Origin: Dehalococcoidia bacterium | GTDB taxonomy: Bacteria > Chloroflexota > Dehalococcoidia > Lucifugimonadales > Lucifugimonadaceae | Direction: 5' to 3' | NCBI GenBank assembly: GCA_028285005.1 | Contig: JANQQP010000043.1 | Span: 62,001-126,000 of the forward strand | Length of the DNA: 64,000 nucleotides | In this document: positions 25,393-33,633 of the stretch, in pieces | How positions within the stretch are numbered: the first letter of the stretch is position 1 | Layout: the number at the start of each line of letters is the position of its first letter | Translations under genes and position numbers: made by a program | The notes under the pieces: model-generated | What the model was told of the DNA's origin: nothing | What the model saw: the letters and a program-made list of their open reading frames with translations, nothing else | Database searches by the model: none

Positions 25393-25857
25393 TCAGTTGA
25401 GATATGCCACCAGACCAGAGATGCCGAAGCCGAGTATCGCCGCTCCATATAGCACGACGTAGATCAGCCGTTGACTCAGCGTGATGGGATCTCCGCTTCG
25501 GGACCTGAGAATCGGAATTGGCGGACCATCGTCGACGGGGCCTAGCCAGTCCCTCATCTTCAATCCCGAACCCGTTGTGTTGGCGTCGACATAGTCCGCC
25601 ATGTCACGTATTCGCTCCAGGTTGAACTCGACAACTCCTGCGATCCTCCACGTGAGCAACAGGCCGATGAGCATGAGACCGGCTGATGAGAGGAGAGCGA
25701 ACGCCAATCTGAAGCCATCGATTTCGAGCGAGGCGACGATCATGGCAATCGAAACGGTGAGAGCGCCGGAGAAGAAGAGTGTGCGCTCCGAGTCCATGTG
25801 TTGCATATGGCCTCGTGACGCCTCGAACATGTGGATCAGAAATCTGTCCGGTGACAT
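25393..25857 (-). CDS. Membrane protein of unknown function, three predicted helices
   Basis: 154 residues. Hydrophobic segments occur at about 28-45 (FFSGALTVSIAMIVASL), 50-70 (LAFALLSSAGLMLIGLLLTW) and 130-151 (LIYVVLYGAAILGFGISGLVAY), with a charged loop of about 60 residues between the second and third. No family was recognised. It lies 79 nt downstream of the selenoprotein gene on the same strand and could be the last gene of that transcript. Confidence 0.55.
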   Translation of the reverse strand: MSPDRFLIHMFEASRGHMQHMDSERTLFFSGALTVSIAMIVASLEIDGFRLAFALLSSAGLMLIGLLLTWRIAGVVEFNLERIRDMADYVDANTTGSGLKMRDWLGPVDDGPPIPILRSRSGDPITLSQRLIYVVLYGAAILGFGISGLVAYLN

Positions 25858-25936
25858 AGTCGAATTCCTGCCTTTCCTTCAAGATGCATGCATCTTTTCA
25901 GACGTCTATGGCAGGTCATCTTCGTCTATGCGTCAA

Positions 25937-26905
25937 TCAGAGTGCAACTCTGTACTTTTCTGGCAGCACGATACTCGTATCAGGTTCTGTCGCCGTTTCC
26001 AGCATCTTGAGCGCTTCTCTTAGCACGTACGTTTGGCGTTCGTTGTCGAACGGTGCCGACATCGGTCTGCCCATGATGTGCTGAGTGAACACGGTGCGGG
26101 ACGGCTTCTGCACGACAACTCGGCCGCGGAAGACGTTCGACATGATGATCACGCTCGGAATGCCTGCCGACTCGAAGGCCCTGCTGACGTGCCCGACGGA
26201 CACGTGGCAGACCGGTCAGACCGGCACCAGGACAGCGGCCTCCCAGCCCTCGCTCTTCACACGCTCGGCCCACTGAGGCGCGTCTTCTCGAGTTAGGCGG
26301 ATCTGCGAAGTGAGGCCGATGAAGGAGTATGCGGTCTCTGCAAACTCACCGATGACCCCTTCAGCCGCCATCTCCTGCATACGGTCGATAGGCATCACAG
26401 TGTTGCGGTCTTTCTGCGCTGCACGGATGTCGTAGCCGGGCTGGTGAACGCCGAGTTTCTCCTGCGGCAGGTCTACAGGAACCGCTGACAGGAATGGCTT
26501 CGCCCGGCCGTACTCGCCGATGTGCTTCGTGCCCTCTTCCTGCGTGTATTCGCCGAGTTCCGGCGGCGCGTGTGGCTCGCCTTCAACGTAGTGACCGCTC
26601 GAGGTCAGGAGCCCGACACGCATCTCTGAGAGTGGTTTTGGCAGCGGTGTGAACGGACCGTCGTCATACTTCCAGCGGGTCTCTTCGTCCGGTGGCGAGT
26701 AAGCCGCAAGCTGCCCCTCATAGATGAGGTTGAAGAGGTGTGATAGATCGCCGGTGTCGACCACCTCGCCGAGTTCCCGCAGCAAGGTCTGCACAAACTG
26801 CTCGGCCGGCTCCTCTCCTGCGTTCTTCAGGAACTTGAAGAGCAGATCAGTGCGTGAGCCGTACGAAAGGGAATCGATGTACTCCTTGAAGGTTTCACCG
26901 GGCAA
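25937..26905 (-). CDS. GrdB/PrdB-family reductase component, probable selenoprotein (in-frame TGA = Sec230)
   Basis: Read straight through TGA at 26218-26216 this is one protein of 322 residues. The N-terminal part has family features (MRVGLLTSSGHYVEG, HQPGYDIR, NTVMPIDRMQEMAAEGVIGEF). The TGA falls in VLVPV-U-PVCH-VSVGHVSRAFESAGIP, a U-x-x-C redox motif where relatives have Sec or Cys. Both halves continue in the same frame, and a hairpin suited to a bacterial SECIS follows at once. The family catalyses reductive cleavage of glycine, betaine, sarcosine or D-proline in anaerobes; here the substrate is unknown. TTG start with GAGGA 7 nt upstream. It follows two CoA-transferase genes by 27 nt. 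Decoding genes (selA, selB, selC, selD) are not in this window. Confidence 0.8.
26181..26210 (-). promoter_or_regulatory. SECIS-like hairpin downstream of the UGA codon
   Basis: On the minus strand CUGC-C-ACGUGUCC-GUC-GGGCACGU-CA-GCAG forms an 8-bp upper stem (one G-U pair) and a 4-bp lower stem around a small internal loop. The apical loop GUC starts with G and begins 18 nt after the UGA, within the range known for bacterial SECIS elements. Confidence 0.65.
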
Positions 26906-26932
26906 TTGAGTGTCCTCGAGTGTAGTGAAGAG

Positions 26933-27628
26933 TTATGACTTAGATGTGCGGAAGACTGTGAAAGTGTCGGAGACGGCGAGTTCGGGTTCGGTCAAGGCCT
27001 GAACGTGTTCTGGCGCCCAGCCCGGCGCAGCTTCCATCAAAACCATACGGCCTTCGTTCACCCGGATGACTGCAATGTCCGTGATGATTTCGTCGACGCA
27101 TCCGGGCGCGGTGAGCGGGAAGGTGCACTCGTTGACGATCTTGGGCTTGTTGTCCCTTGTCGTGTGTTCCATGGCCACGATGACTCGCCTGGCGTTGGCA
27201 GCGAGGTCCATGCCGCCGCCGATGCTGCCGATGCCTCGCTTTGGGATCATCCAGTTGGCGAGATCGCCTTTGCCAGAGACCTGCAAGCCGCCGAGCACCG
27301 TGACGTCGATGTGACCGCCGCGGATGAGGTTGAACGACTCGACGGAGTCGAAGAACGCCATGCCGGGCACGAGCTTTGGGAAGTTGCCGCCGGCGTCCAT
27401 GACGTTGGGGTCGCCGTCGAGCTTGGTGTGCATGTCTGAGAAGCCGAGGATGCCGTTTTCGGCCTGGTAGCGCAGTTCCACGCCTTCGGGCAGCAGATCT
27501 GAGCAGAGCGCCGGGATGCCGATGCCGAGGTTCACGATGCCGCCGTCCGGCAGGTCCAGCGCGGCGCGTCGTGCGATGTCGGTGCGTGATAGCCGTGGAG
27601 CGGGGTCTTTGCCGAGTGTTGGAGTCAC
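26933..27628 (-). CDS. 3-oxoacid CoA-transferase-type subunit B
   Basis: The smaller subunit (231 residues) of a family I CoA transferase, moving CoA between acyl-CoA and free acids such as acetoacetate. The catalytic glutamate lies in QAENGILG (conserved E-N-G). GIVNLGIGIP at the N-terminus and GGHIDVTVLGGLQV are standard. Its start overlaps the subunit A stop by 4 nt. Downstream comes the selenoprotein gene. The exact acid substrate cannot be read from sequence; glutaconate, butyrate or succinyl relatives are alternatives. Confidence 0.9.
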   Translation of the reverse strand: MTPTLGKDPAPRLSRTDIARRAALDLPDGGIVNLGIGIPALCSDLLPEGVELRYQAENGILGFSDMHTKLDGDPNVMDAGGNFPKLVPGMAFFDSVESFNLIRGGHIDVTVLGGLQVSGKGDLANWMIPKRGIGSIGGGMDLAANARRVIVAMEHTTRDNKPKIVNECTFPLTAPGCVDEIITDIAVIRVNEGRMVLMEAAPGWAPEHVQALTEPELAVSDTFTVFRTSKS

Positions 27629-28374
27629 GGATACGGATCTCCCGGGACTCGCTGCACGATGCGGTTCACATATGCGCCGATAGTGCCGACTCGTTCGGCA
27701 TCGATGCCATCGGGACCTGCGGGATCAACAACCTGGTCAACTTCGGCGATCGTGACCTTCGCGGCGGTCGCCATGGCCGGACTGAACGCACGGCTGGTCC
27801 CGACGTACTGCAGGTTGCCGTGCGTGTCGGCCTTCTGTGCTCGTATGAATGCGTAATCTGCCGACAGGGCGTGTTCCAGCAGATAGGAACGGTCACCGAA
27901 CTCGCGGTGCTCTTTGCCTTCAGCCACGGGTGTTCCGACTCCGGTTGGCGTGTAGAAAGCGGGAATTCCGGCGCCAGCGGCACGGATGCGCTCGATCAAG
28001 GTGCCCTGTGGAACGATGTCGACCTCTGCACTGCCGTCACGCCACGCCTTCTCTATCTCGCTGAGCGGGTTCGTGGTGCCGGGAACCGGGAACGAGCAGA
28101 TGATCTTTCGCGCCTGGCCGCTCGCGAAGAACATGCCCTGATCGACCGGCTTCGGGTCGTCCGGCCCTTCTCGCCAGCCGTAGTAGGTGGTGGCCGAGAT
28201 GCCTGCGACGTTGCCGATGATGGTGAGGTCTTTCGCTCCCTGATCACGCAGGGCGAGCATGAGGCGAGTCGGCTGTCCGCCGGCGCCGCCGAATCCGCCG
28301 ATCATGATCGAGGCGCCGTCAGGGATGTCTGCGACGGCTGCTTCGAAGCTTTCCACTACCTTGTTGATGGGCAT
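27625..28374 (-). CDS. 3-oxoacid CoA-transferase-type subunit A
   Basis: The partner subunit (249 residues). The start MPINKVVESFEAAVADIPDG and the glycine-rich IMIGGFGGAGGQPTRL are typical, as is the later RAQKADTHGNLQY. It overlaps subunit B by 4 nt and leads the operon A-B-selenoprotein. One unusual feature is the insertion near NVAGISATTYYGWREGPDD after the first strand, also seen in subgroups acting on substituted oxoacids. Confidence 0.9.
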   Translation of the reverse strand: MPINKVVESFEAAVADIPDGASIMIGGFGGAGGQPTRLMLALRDQGAKDLTIIGNVAGISATTYYGWREGPDDPKPVDQGMFFASGQARKIICSFPVPGTTNPLSEIEKAWRDGSAEVDIVPQGTLIERIRAAGAGIPAFYTPTGVGTPVAEGKEHREFGDRSYLLEHALSADYAFIRAQKADTHGNLQYVGTSRAFSPAMATAAKVTIAEVDQVVDPAGPDGIDAERVGTIGAYVNRIVQRVPGDPYP

Positions 28375-28484
28375 CCGCCGATGATATCTCGGCTAACGGT
28401 GAGTGCGGGGCCGTATTGAGCCAGCAGGGTATGTAGCATGGCGGTCCGGAGTGCTGGGATTCAAAAACGAAATGGACAGGTAGC

Positions 28485-29711
28485 TTGCCGGAAGGCTCGG
28501 AACAACTTGAAGGTCCCGTGCAGGTAGATTCCCCTGAAGGTGTGGGCGGCGAAGTTCGCGATGAGGCCGTCCAATCGGAACTGGACGCTGTACAGGCGCA
28601 ACAGTACGAGCGAATCAAGCTGCGGATCACCGTTGCCAACCTTGCCCTGTCGATTGCGCTGCCGCTGGTGTTCCTCCTGGCGGGATGGTCGGAAGAACTG
28701 CGGGATGTTGTCGAAGACTGGAGCGGTTCGGCTGCGGTAGTTGTCCTGCTCTACGTGCTGATCGTGTCACTGGCGCTTGAGGCATTTACGTTCCCACTGG
28801 ATATCTACTCCGGTTACTTCGTCGAGAGGCGATTTGGCCTGTCACGTTCCAAGCTCAGGCTGTGGCTTGCGGACTGGGCGAAGGGCGAAACGCTGCAGAT
28901 CGTGTTCCTGGTGGGCGCGATCGAGCTGATCTACTTCCTGTTGCGCGAATTGCCAGGCACGTGGTGGTTGGTAGCGGGCGCAGGGTTCACGCTCTTCTTC
29001 GTAGTGCTTTCGGCCCTGGCACCGGTGCTGCTGTTTAGGCTGTTCTTCAAGTTCGAGCCCTTGCCTGATGGCGAGCTGAAGGACCGGCTGCTTGCGTTGT
29101 CGCAGCGTCTCGGCGTGTACGTGCGAGGCGTCTACGTCTGGATGCTTGGCGACAAGACGCGGAAGGCGAATGCTGCCCTCGCTGGATGGGGCAGGACGAG
29201 GCGCATCCTGCTGGCGGACACGCTGATCGAAGAGCACACGACGGACGAGATTGAGGTTGTACTGGCGCATGAGATGGCGCACCAGGTGCACCGAGACATC
29301 TGGCGAGGGCTAATTATTCAGACGGCGCTCGTGTTCATCGCGCTGTTTGTTGTGCACCTCGCGCTAGAGGCCTGGACCGAGCCGCTCGGGCTGCGGTCGG
29401 TATCGGACATTGCGAACCTTCCGCTGTTGCTTCTGGTCACGGGCGCCGTGACACTCGTTGCGCTTCCGGTCGCGAACGGTCTTTCACGGAGAATGGAGCG
29501 AGCAGCGGACCGGTACGCTCTGGAGAAGACCGGAATGGCGGGGCCGTTCGCATCGGCAATGGAGAGGCTGGCGAAGCAGAATCTTTCACAGAAGCGGCCG
29601 AACGGGTTCGTGGAGTTTGTGCTGCACTCCCACCCGTCGGTTGAGAGCAGGATAGAGTTCGCCAAGGAATGGGCGCGAGCGCATGGAAAGGGCGCAACGG
29701 AGATTCAATGA
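28485..29711 (+). CDS. M48-family membrane metalloprotease (Ste24/CAAX protease-like)
   Basis: An integral membrane zinc protease of 408 residues. Zinc site AHEMAHQ (H262, E263, H266), with the third ligand in ERAADRYAL (Glu of E-x-x-x-D). Several membrane helices precede it (LALSIALPLVFLLAG, VVVLLYVLIVSLALEAF, and others) and two follow. The segment PLDIYSGYFVERRFGLSRS matches the CAAX-protease (M48A) branch. Such enzymes clear misfolded membrane proteins or process lipid-modified peptides. The start is uncertain: TTG 28485 has AGG only 4 nt upstream, and GTG 28518 is another option. Its stop overlaps the next start (ATGA). Confidence 0.87.
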   Translation: MPEGSEQLEGPVQVDSPEGVGGEVRDEAVQSELDAVQAQQYERIKLRITVANLALSIALPLVFLLAGWSEELRDVVEDWSGSAAVVVLLYVLIVSLALEAFTFPLDIYSGYFVERRFGLSRSKLRLWLADWAKGETLQIVFLVGAIELIYFLLRELPGTWWLVAGAGFTLFFVVLSALAPVLLFRLFFKFEPLPDGELKDRLLALSQRLGVYVRGVYVWMLGDKTRKANAALAGWGRTRRILLADTLIEEHTTDEIEVVLAHEMAHQVHRDIWRGLIIQTALVFIALFVVHLALEAWTEPLGLRSVSDIANLPLLLLVTGAVTLVALPVANGLSRRMERAADRYALEKTGMAGPFASAMERLAKQNLSQKRPNGFVEFVLHSHPSVESRIEFAKEWARAHGKGATEIQ

Positions 29712-30850
29712 CAACTGTTGAGATCGATGGCGAGAACTGGCTGATTGACGGAAGGCCGACGCATGAAGGCCGCTCTTTCAGAGGCGGAAGCGTCGAGGGC
29801 TTGCTGATGAACAGCCGGATGGCGAACGGGCTGTTCGATGATCTGAACCCGTTGACTCGCGGCCTGTGGAGCTATCCGGACACTGGAGAGTGGGACCCTG
29901 ACCGCAACACTGATGAGCTGATTGCCATGCTACCGACGTACCGGGCTCATGGGCTCGACGCAGTGTGCGTCAATCTGCAGGGAGCGTCGCCTCTTGGCTA
30001 CTACAGGAGCGATGAGGAAGGCCTAGCTGACTTGCGGTCGCGTATTCACACAGACCACCCCGACGCTACGGATGAGGAGATCTGGAAGGGCGTTCCGGGT
30101 GTTGAATCGCAGCCATGGGATTCGGGTGCGCTGGCGCCGGACGGATCGCTGCGGCCCGATTTCATGGCCCGAGCTGAGCGACTGCTGAAAGCGGTTGATG
30201 AGGTAGGCATGGTGACGGTCCTGGGCATCTACTACTTCGGCCAGGATGAGCGGGTCCGGGACGAAACGGCGGTGAAGCGAGCGGTCGAGGAGTCGTGCTC
30301 ATGGGTGCTCGAGTCGGGTTTCAAGAACGTTGTGATCGAGATCAACAACGAGTGCGACATTCCGCGATACGAGCACGAGATCCTGACTCCCGACCGCGTT
30401 CACGAGCTGATTGCACTGGCGAAGTCAGTGAAACACCAGGGCGAACGGCTACTGGTCGGCACGAGTTTCACTCGGCGCATGAGACCGCCGGACGCCGTGA
30501 TCGGAGAGGCGGACTTCATCCTGCTGCACGGCAATGGCGTCACCGACCCGCCCGTGATTGGCGAGAAGGTGAAGGCAGTGAGAGATGCGGCGACGTATCG
30601 AGGCCAGCCGATCGCGTTCAACGAGGACGATCACTTCGACTTCGACCAGCCTGTGAACAACTTCGCGATGGCGCTTGAGAGTCGTGCTGGATGGGGCTTC
30701 TTCGATCCCGGGCCGGGCGCAGGCGGCTCAGCGGCATATGGAGACTACAGCGCCGGATACCAGAACCCGCCGGTCAACTGGGGTTTGAACGACGATCGCA
30801 AGCGCGGTTTCTTCGAAATGCTGAGTGAGGTGACGGGCGAGCGGCCCTAA
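29708..30850 (+). CDS. Glycoside-hydrolase-like TIM-barrel protein (GH5-like)
   Basis: 380 residues. The arrangement resembles clan A glycoside hydrolases: GLDAVCVNLQGASP early, then NVVIEINNECDI with an N-E pair that would be the acid/base. The last third has IAFNEDDHFDF with a glutamate in the nucleophile position. No signal peptide is seen, so it would be cytoplasmic. The substrate is not identifiable. ATG 29708 overlaps the M48 stop by 4 nt, so the two are translationally coupled; an upstream frame extension is not needed. It ends by sharing CTAA with the convergent transketolase gene. Confidence 0.6.
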   Translation: MTTVEIDGENWLIDGRPTHEGRSFRGGSVEGLLMNSRMANGLFDDLNPLTRGLWSYPDTGEWDPDRNTDELIAMLPTYRAHGLDAVCVNLQGASPLGYYRSDEEGLADLRSRIHTDHPDATDEEIWKGVPGVESQPWDSGALAPDGSLRPDFMARAERLLKAVDEVGMVTVLGIYYFGQDERVRDETAVKRAVEESCSWVLESGFKNVVIEINNECDIPRYEHEILTPDRVHELIALAKSVKHQGERLLVGTSFTRRMRPPDAVIGEADFILLHGNGVTDPPVIGEKVKAVRDAATYRGQPIAFNEDDHFDFDQPVNNFAMALESRAGWGFFDPGPGAGGSAAYGDYSAGYQNPPVNWGLNDDRKRGFFEMLSEVTGERP

Positions 30851-31761
30851 GCTCGGCCGTTGTCAATGAACCGGGTGATCCGCTCTCTCAGGCTCGCGGG
30901 ATCAAGTCCGTGCGCAGCGTTGTGGTCAGCGATGGTGCCGTAGTTTCGAAGCTCTTTACGCTGTACACCAATGCTGAGAAGCCTGTGCGGGGTGTCGGAG
31001 AGGGCTGCCGACACCTCTTGCGCCGAGGTGCCTTCGAGATACGGCTCGATTAGCACGACGTTCTGGCCTGCCACTGATCGAAGCGTATCTGTGTCGAACG
31101 GACGGACGGTCGTCGCGTAGAGGACCGTCACGTCCATGTTGGCTACGGCCTCAAGTGTAGGATCGAGCTTTGGCCCGACCGCAACTACGACCGGCGCTCC
31201 GCCGGATCCACGCTTCTCAACACTCATTTTGCCTGTGTTCACGGAGCGACCAGAGCTGTTTGACTCTTCGGAGAGCCGTACGTACGAGGAGTGTTCACTG
31301 TTCGCTGCGCTCAGTATCAACTGCGCCGCCTCGTCCGCGTGTCCGGGAACATGAATCTGCCAGTCCGGCAGGGTTGCCATCAACGCGACGTCTTCAGGAG
31401 CCTGGTGTGTGCGGCCACTGACCGTTGAGTCATAGGACGCTCCGACGGAGATGAACACTCCGGTGACACCCTGGTGTCCGAAGTCGAGCTTGATTTGCTC
31501 GTACGGCCGTTCAACGAGGAACGGAGCGTAGGTGTGGACGATCGGGCGAATCCCCTCTTTGGCGAGTCCCGCTGCGAAACTGACCTGGAGCTGCTCACGG
31601 ATTCCGACATTGAGAATTCTGTCCGGATGTCGGTCAAGCACGCCAGCCTCTCGAAACTGCGAGACGCCGATGTCGGCGAGTACTACCGCTGTGTCCTGCC
31701 GCTCAGACAGCAGCTGGTCGGCGGTGCTGATGAAGCTGTCTCTCATTGATGCGGTGACCAT
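30847..31761 (-). CDS. Transketolase, C-terminal subunit
   Basis: 304 residues covering the pyrimidine-binding and C-terminal domains. It shows LNVGIREQLQVSFAAGLAKEG (E of the cofactor-activating position), YEQIKLDFGHQGVTGVFISVG and HQAPEDVALMATLP, all usual for split transketolases. With the N-terminal subunit it transfers two-carbon units from ketoses (pentose phosphate pathway or a related route). It starts 2 nt after the stop of the N-terminal subunit gene. Split transketolase genes are common in archaea, Firmicutes and Chloroflexota. Confidence 0.92.
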   Translation of the reverse strand: MVTASMRDSFISTADQLLSERQDTAVVLADIGVSQFREAGVLDRHPDRILNVGIREQLQVSFAAGLAKEGIRPIVHTYAPFLVERPYEQIKLDFGHQGVTGVFISVGASYDSTVSGRTHQAPEDVALMATLPDWQIHVPGHADEAAQLILSAANSEHSSYVRLSEESNSSGRSVNTGKMSVEKRGSGGAPVVVAVGPKLDPTLEAVANMDVTVLYATTVRPFDTDTLRSVAGQNVVLIEPYLEGTSAQEVSAALSDTPHRLLSIGVQRKELRNYGTIADHNAAHGLDPASLRERITRFIDNGRA

Positions 31762-31763
31762 CG

Positions 31764-32465
31764 CTACTTCTCCTCGACTTGAGCGACAACGACATGAGGT
31801 TGTGCGGGATGAGGTTGCTCGAGCCCGGACTTGATGTCTTCGTGGTCGCGACCATTGACAGTCGCGCTGGACCAGCCTTCCACTTCGAGGCGTGCGGCTA
31901 TGCCGCCCGGCCAGGCGTGTGTTGATGAGCGGTTGTCGATCACTATGGCAGTCAGGTTCTCCAGCTGAAGGCGGCCAGCCAGGGCGATCGCCTCGTGGTT
32001 GCTGCCTTCGTCAAGCTCTGCGTCGCCAATGAGGCAGAAGACTCTTGGTTTCTGCTGGCCTTTGAGACGGAGAGCGGACGCCACGCCGGTTGCGATCGGT
32101 AAACCATGCCCGAGCGAACCGCTTGCGATCTCGACTCCGGGGATGAGGTTGGCATCAGGGTGGTAGCCGAGAGGCGAGTTGAACTGGCCGAAGTCGGAGA
32201 GCTGCTCGATGGGGATGAAGCCTTTGGCCGCAAGCACCGCGTAGTAGGCCATCGGGCCGTGCCCCTTAGAGAGCAGAAATCGATCTCTTTCCGGGTCGTC
32301 AGGCGCCTCAGACGAGACGTTGAGAACGGTGTCGTACAGCGTCCAGACGACGTCGAGCGTCGAGGTGGCGCTGGTTGAGTGCTTTTCGTCGCCTGTCATC
32401 AGCGTCATCAGGCGCTGCAGGTCGTCGTAGCCATAGGCTGCAGGCGTGTTCCTGGTTGATTGCAT
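31764..32465 (-). CDS. Transketolase, N-terminal (TPP-binding) subunit
   Basis: 233 residues with the diphosphate/Mg2+ motif IGDAELDEGSNHEA (G-D-x...N). The DRFLLSKGHGPMAYYAVLA segment and the LENLTAIVIDN strand also fit the TPP domain. It is slightly shorter than full N-terminal subunits of about 270 residues, the N-terminus being compact. The gene is divergent from soxR, and the 20-bp palindrome between them lies in its promoter region. It leads the two-gene transketolase operon. Confidence 0.92.
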   Translation of the reverse strand: MQSTRNTPAAYGYDDLQRLMTLMTGDEKHSTSATSTLDVVWTLYDTVLNVSSEAPDDPERDRFLLSKGHGPMAYYAVLAAKGFIPIEQLSDFGQFNSPLGYHPDANLIPGVEIASGSLGHGLPIATGVASALRLKGQQKPRVFCLIGDAELDEGSNHEAIALAGRLQLENLTAIVIDNRSSTHAWPGGIAARLEVEGWSSATVNGRDHEDIKSGLEQPHPAQPHVVVAQVEEK

Positions 32466-32542
32466 GATGCCTGGCCTTTCCTGTTGCTCCGGTTAGGCAG
32501 TGACAGTCGAAGTCTCGTCTTGTAGATTGAGGTCAGCTTAAT

Positions 32543-32562
32543 ACTTAAAGTGAACTTTAAGT
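32543..32562. promoter_or_regulatory. sox-box-like operator
   Basis: ACTTAAAGT-GA-ACTTTAAGT is a perfect 9-bp palindrome; its central 18 bp match the E. coli soxS operator at 13 positions. On the minus strand TTGACT (32565-32560) and TAAGCT (32540-32535) flank it at a 19-nt distance, the long spacer typical of MerR-family-activated promoters, pointing towards the transketolase genes. Confidence 0.65.
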
Positions 32563-32585
32563 CAAGCACCGCACGGAGATGCCCG

Positions 32586-33077
32586 ATGACGCTATCCAGG
32601 ATTCTGACCATAGGCGAAGTGGCGGCACGCGGCGAGATAGCTACGTCTGCGTTGAGATACTACGAATCTGTTGGGCTCATCAGGTCGAGCCGCAACACCG
32701 GCAACCAGCGACGCTTCGAGCGGTCGGTGCTGAGGCGCGTGGCGGTGATCAAGGCGGCGCAGGCGATGGGTATTTCGCTCGACGATATTCGAGATGCATT
32801 GGACCGTTTGCCTGATGGCCGCACGCCGTCTCGCCGGGACTGGGAACGGATGTCTGCGGCGTGGAAGTCTCAGTTGGATGAGCGGATTACTCGCCTGGAG
32901 AAGCTCCGTGATGATCTGTCGAGTTGCATCGGATGTGGATGCCTTTCGATCGACAAGTGCCGCCTCTTCAACCCCGACGATGAGTTGGCAAGCCAGGTGC
33001 GCGGCGGGAGCAAGTTAATTTCGCAGTCGAGTGGAGCCAAAACGGATGACCGAAACGATTCGCATGGCGACCAGTGA
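32586..33077 (+). CDS. soxR: Redox-sensing MerR-family regulator SoxR
   Basis: 163 residues. MerR winged helix at the N-terminus (LTIGEVAARGEIATSALRYY), coiled-coil dimer helix, then the [2Fe-2S] cluster motif CIGCGCLSIDKC (C114, C117, C119, C125; CX2CXCX5C), diagnostic of SoxR. It activates targets when its cluster is oxidised by redox-cycling compounds. ATG 32586 with GGAG 7 nt upstream gives the standard M-T-L-S-R-I-L-T-I-G-E-V. The sox-box-like palindrome lies just upstream, so autoregulation and control of the divergent transketolase genes are both likely. Its last 32 nt overlap the acetyltransferase gene. Confidence 0.93.
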   Translation: MTLSRILTIGEVAARGEIATSALRYYESVGLIRSSRNTGNQRRFERSVLRRVAVIKAAQAMGISLDDIRDALDRLPDGRTPSRRDWERMSAAWKSQLDERITRLEKLRDDLSSCIGCGCLSIDKCRLFNPDDELASQVRGGSKLISQSSGAKTDDRNDSHGDQ

Positions 33078-33633
33078 CGATGCCGCCGCATGCGCCGCGA
33101 TCTACGCCCCGTCAGTGACCGATACTGCGATCTCGTTTGAGATGGAGCCGCCCTCTGCGGACGAGATGGCGAGGCGCATGAGCGAATACATGGAAGTGGC
33201 TCCATGGCTGATCTACGAATCCGACGGCAAGGTGCTTGGCTATGCGTACGGATCGAAGTTTCGGCCTCGTGCCGCGTATCGCTGGTGCGTTGAGGCCTCG
33301 ACATACCTGACGCCCGAAGTCCAGAGCCGTGGCATTGGCACGAGGTTGGGCCGGTTACTGATCGAGCTGCTGAGGCTGCAGGGGTTTCAATCGGTCTACT
33401 CAGTCATCGCACTGCCGAACCCGGCGTCCGAGCGGCTTTCTGAGAAGCTTGGGATGAAGCGGGTTGGCGTGCTTCCGAAGTCAGGCTTCAAGTTAGGCAG
33501 CTGGCACGATGTGGCGCAGTGGCATATGGAACTGAATCCGGCAGTAAGCGACCCGCCAGAACCGAAGTCGCCCACTGAGTGCGAGACGCTACCAAAATGG
33601 CAGGCGGCGCTCCGTGCTGCGAACGAAGGCTAG
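33046..33633 (+). CDS. GNAT acetyltransferase, phosphinothricin acetyltransferase-like
   Basis: 195 residues. IRMATSDDAAACAAIYAPSVTDTAISFE is the typical N-terminus of the Pat/Bar/YncA group. The acetyl-CoA motif appears as STYLTPEVQSRGIGTRLGRLLIELL (R-x-x-G-I-G), followed by SVIALPNPASERLSEKLGM. These enzymes acetylate amino-acid analogues such as phosphinothricin or methionine sulfone. The ORF starts inside the soxR 3' end (ATG 33046, GGAG 9 nt upstream), so it is coupled to soxR and may be part of its oxidative response. It shares CTAG with the convergent S9 gene. Confidence 0.87.
   Translation: MTETIRMATSDDAAACAAIYAPSVTDTAISFEMEPPSADEMARRMSEYMEVAPWLIYESDGKVLGYAYGSKFRPRAAYRWCVEASTYLTPEVQSRGIGTRLGRLLIELLRLQGFQSVYSVIALPNPASERLSEKLGMKRVGVLPKSGFKLGSWHDVAQWHMELNPAVSDPPEPKSPTECETLPKWQAALRAANEG

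Noticed and set aside
25937-26203. Separate 88-residue gene starting at a GTG
   Set aside because: It is in the same frame as the upstream gene, lacks its own ribosome-binding site, and starts in the middle of a conserved helix. It is explained better as the part after a Sec codon.
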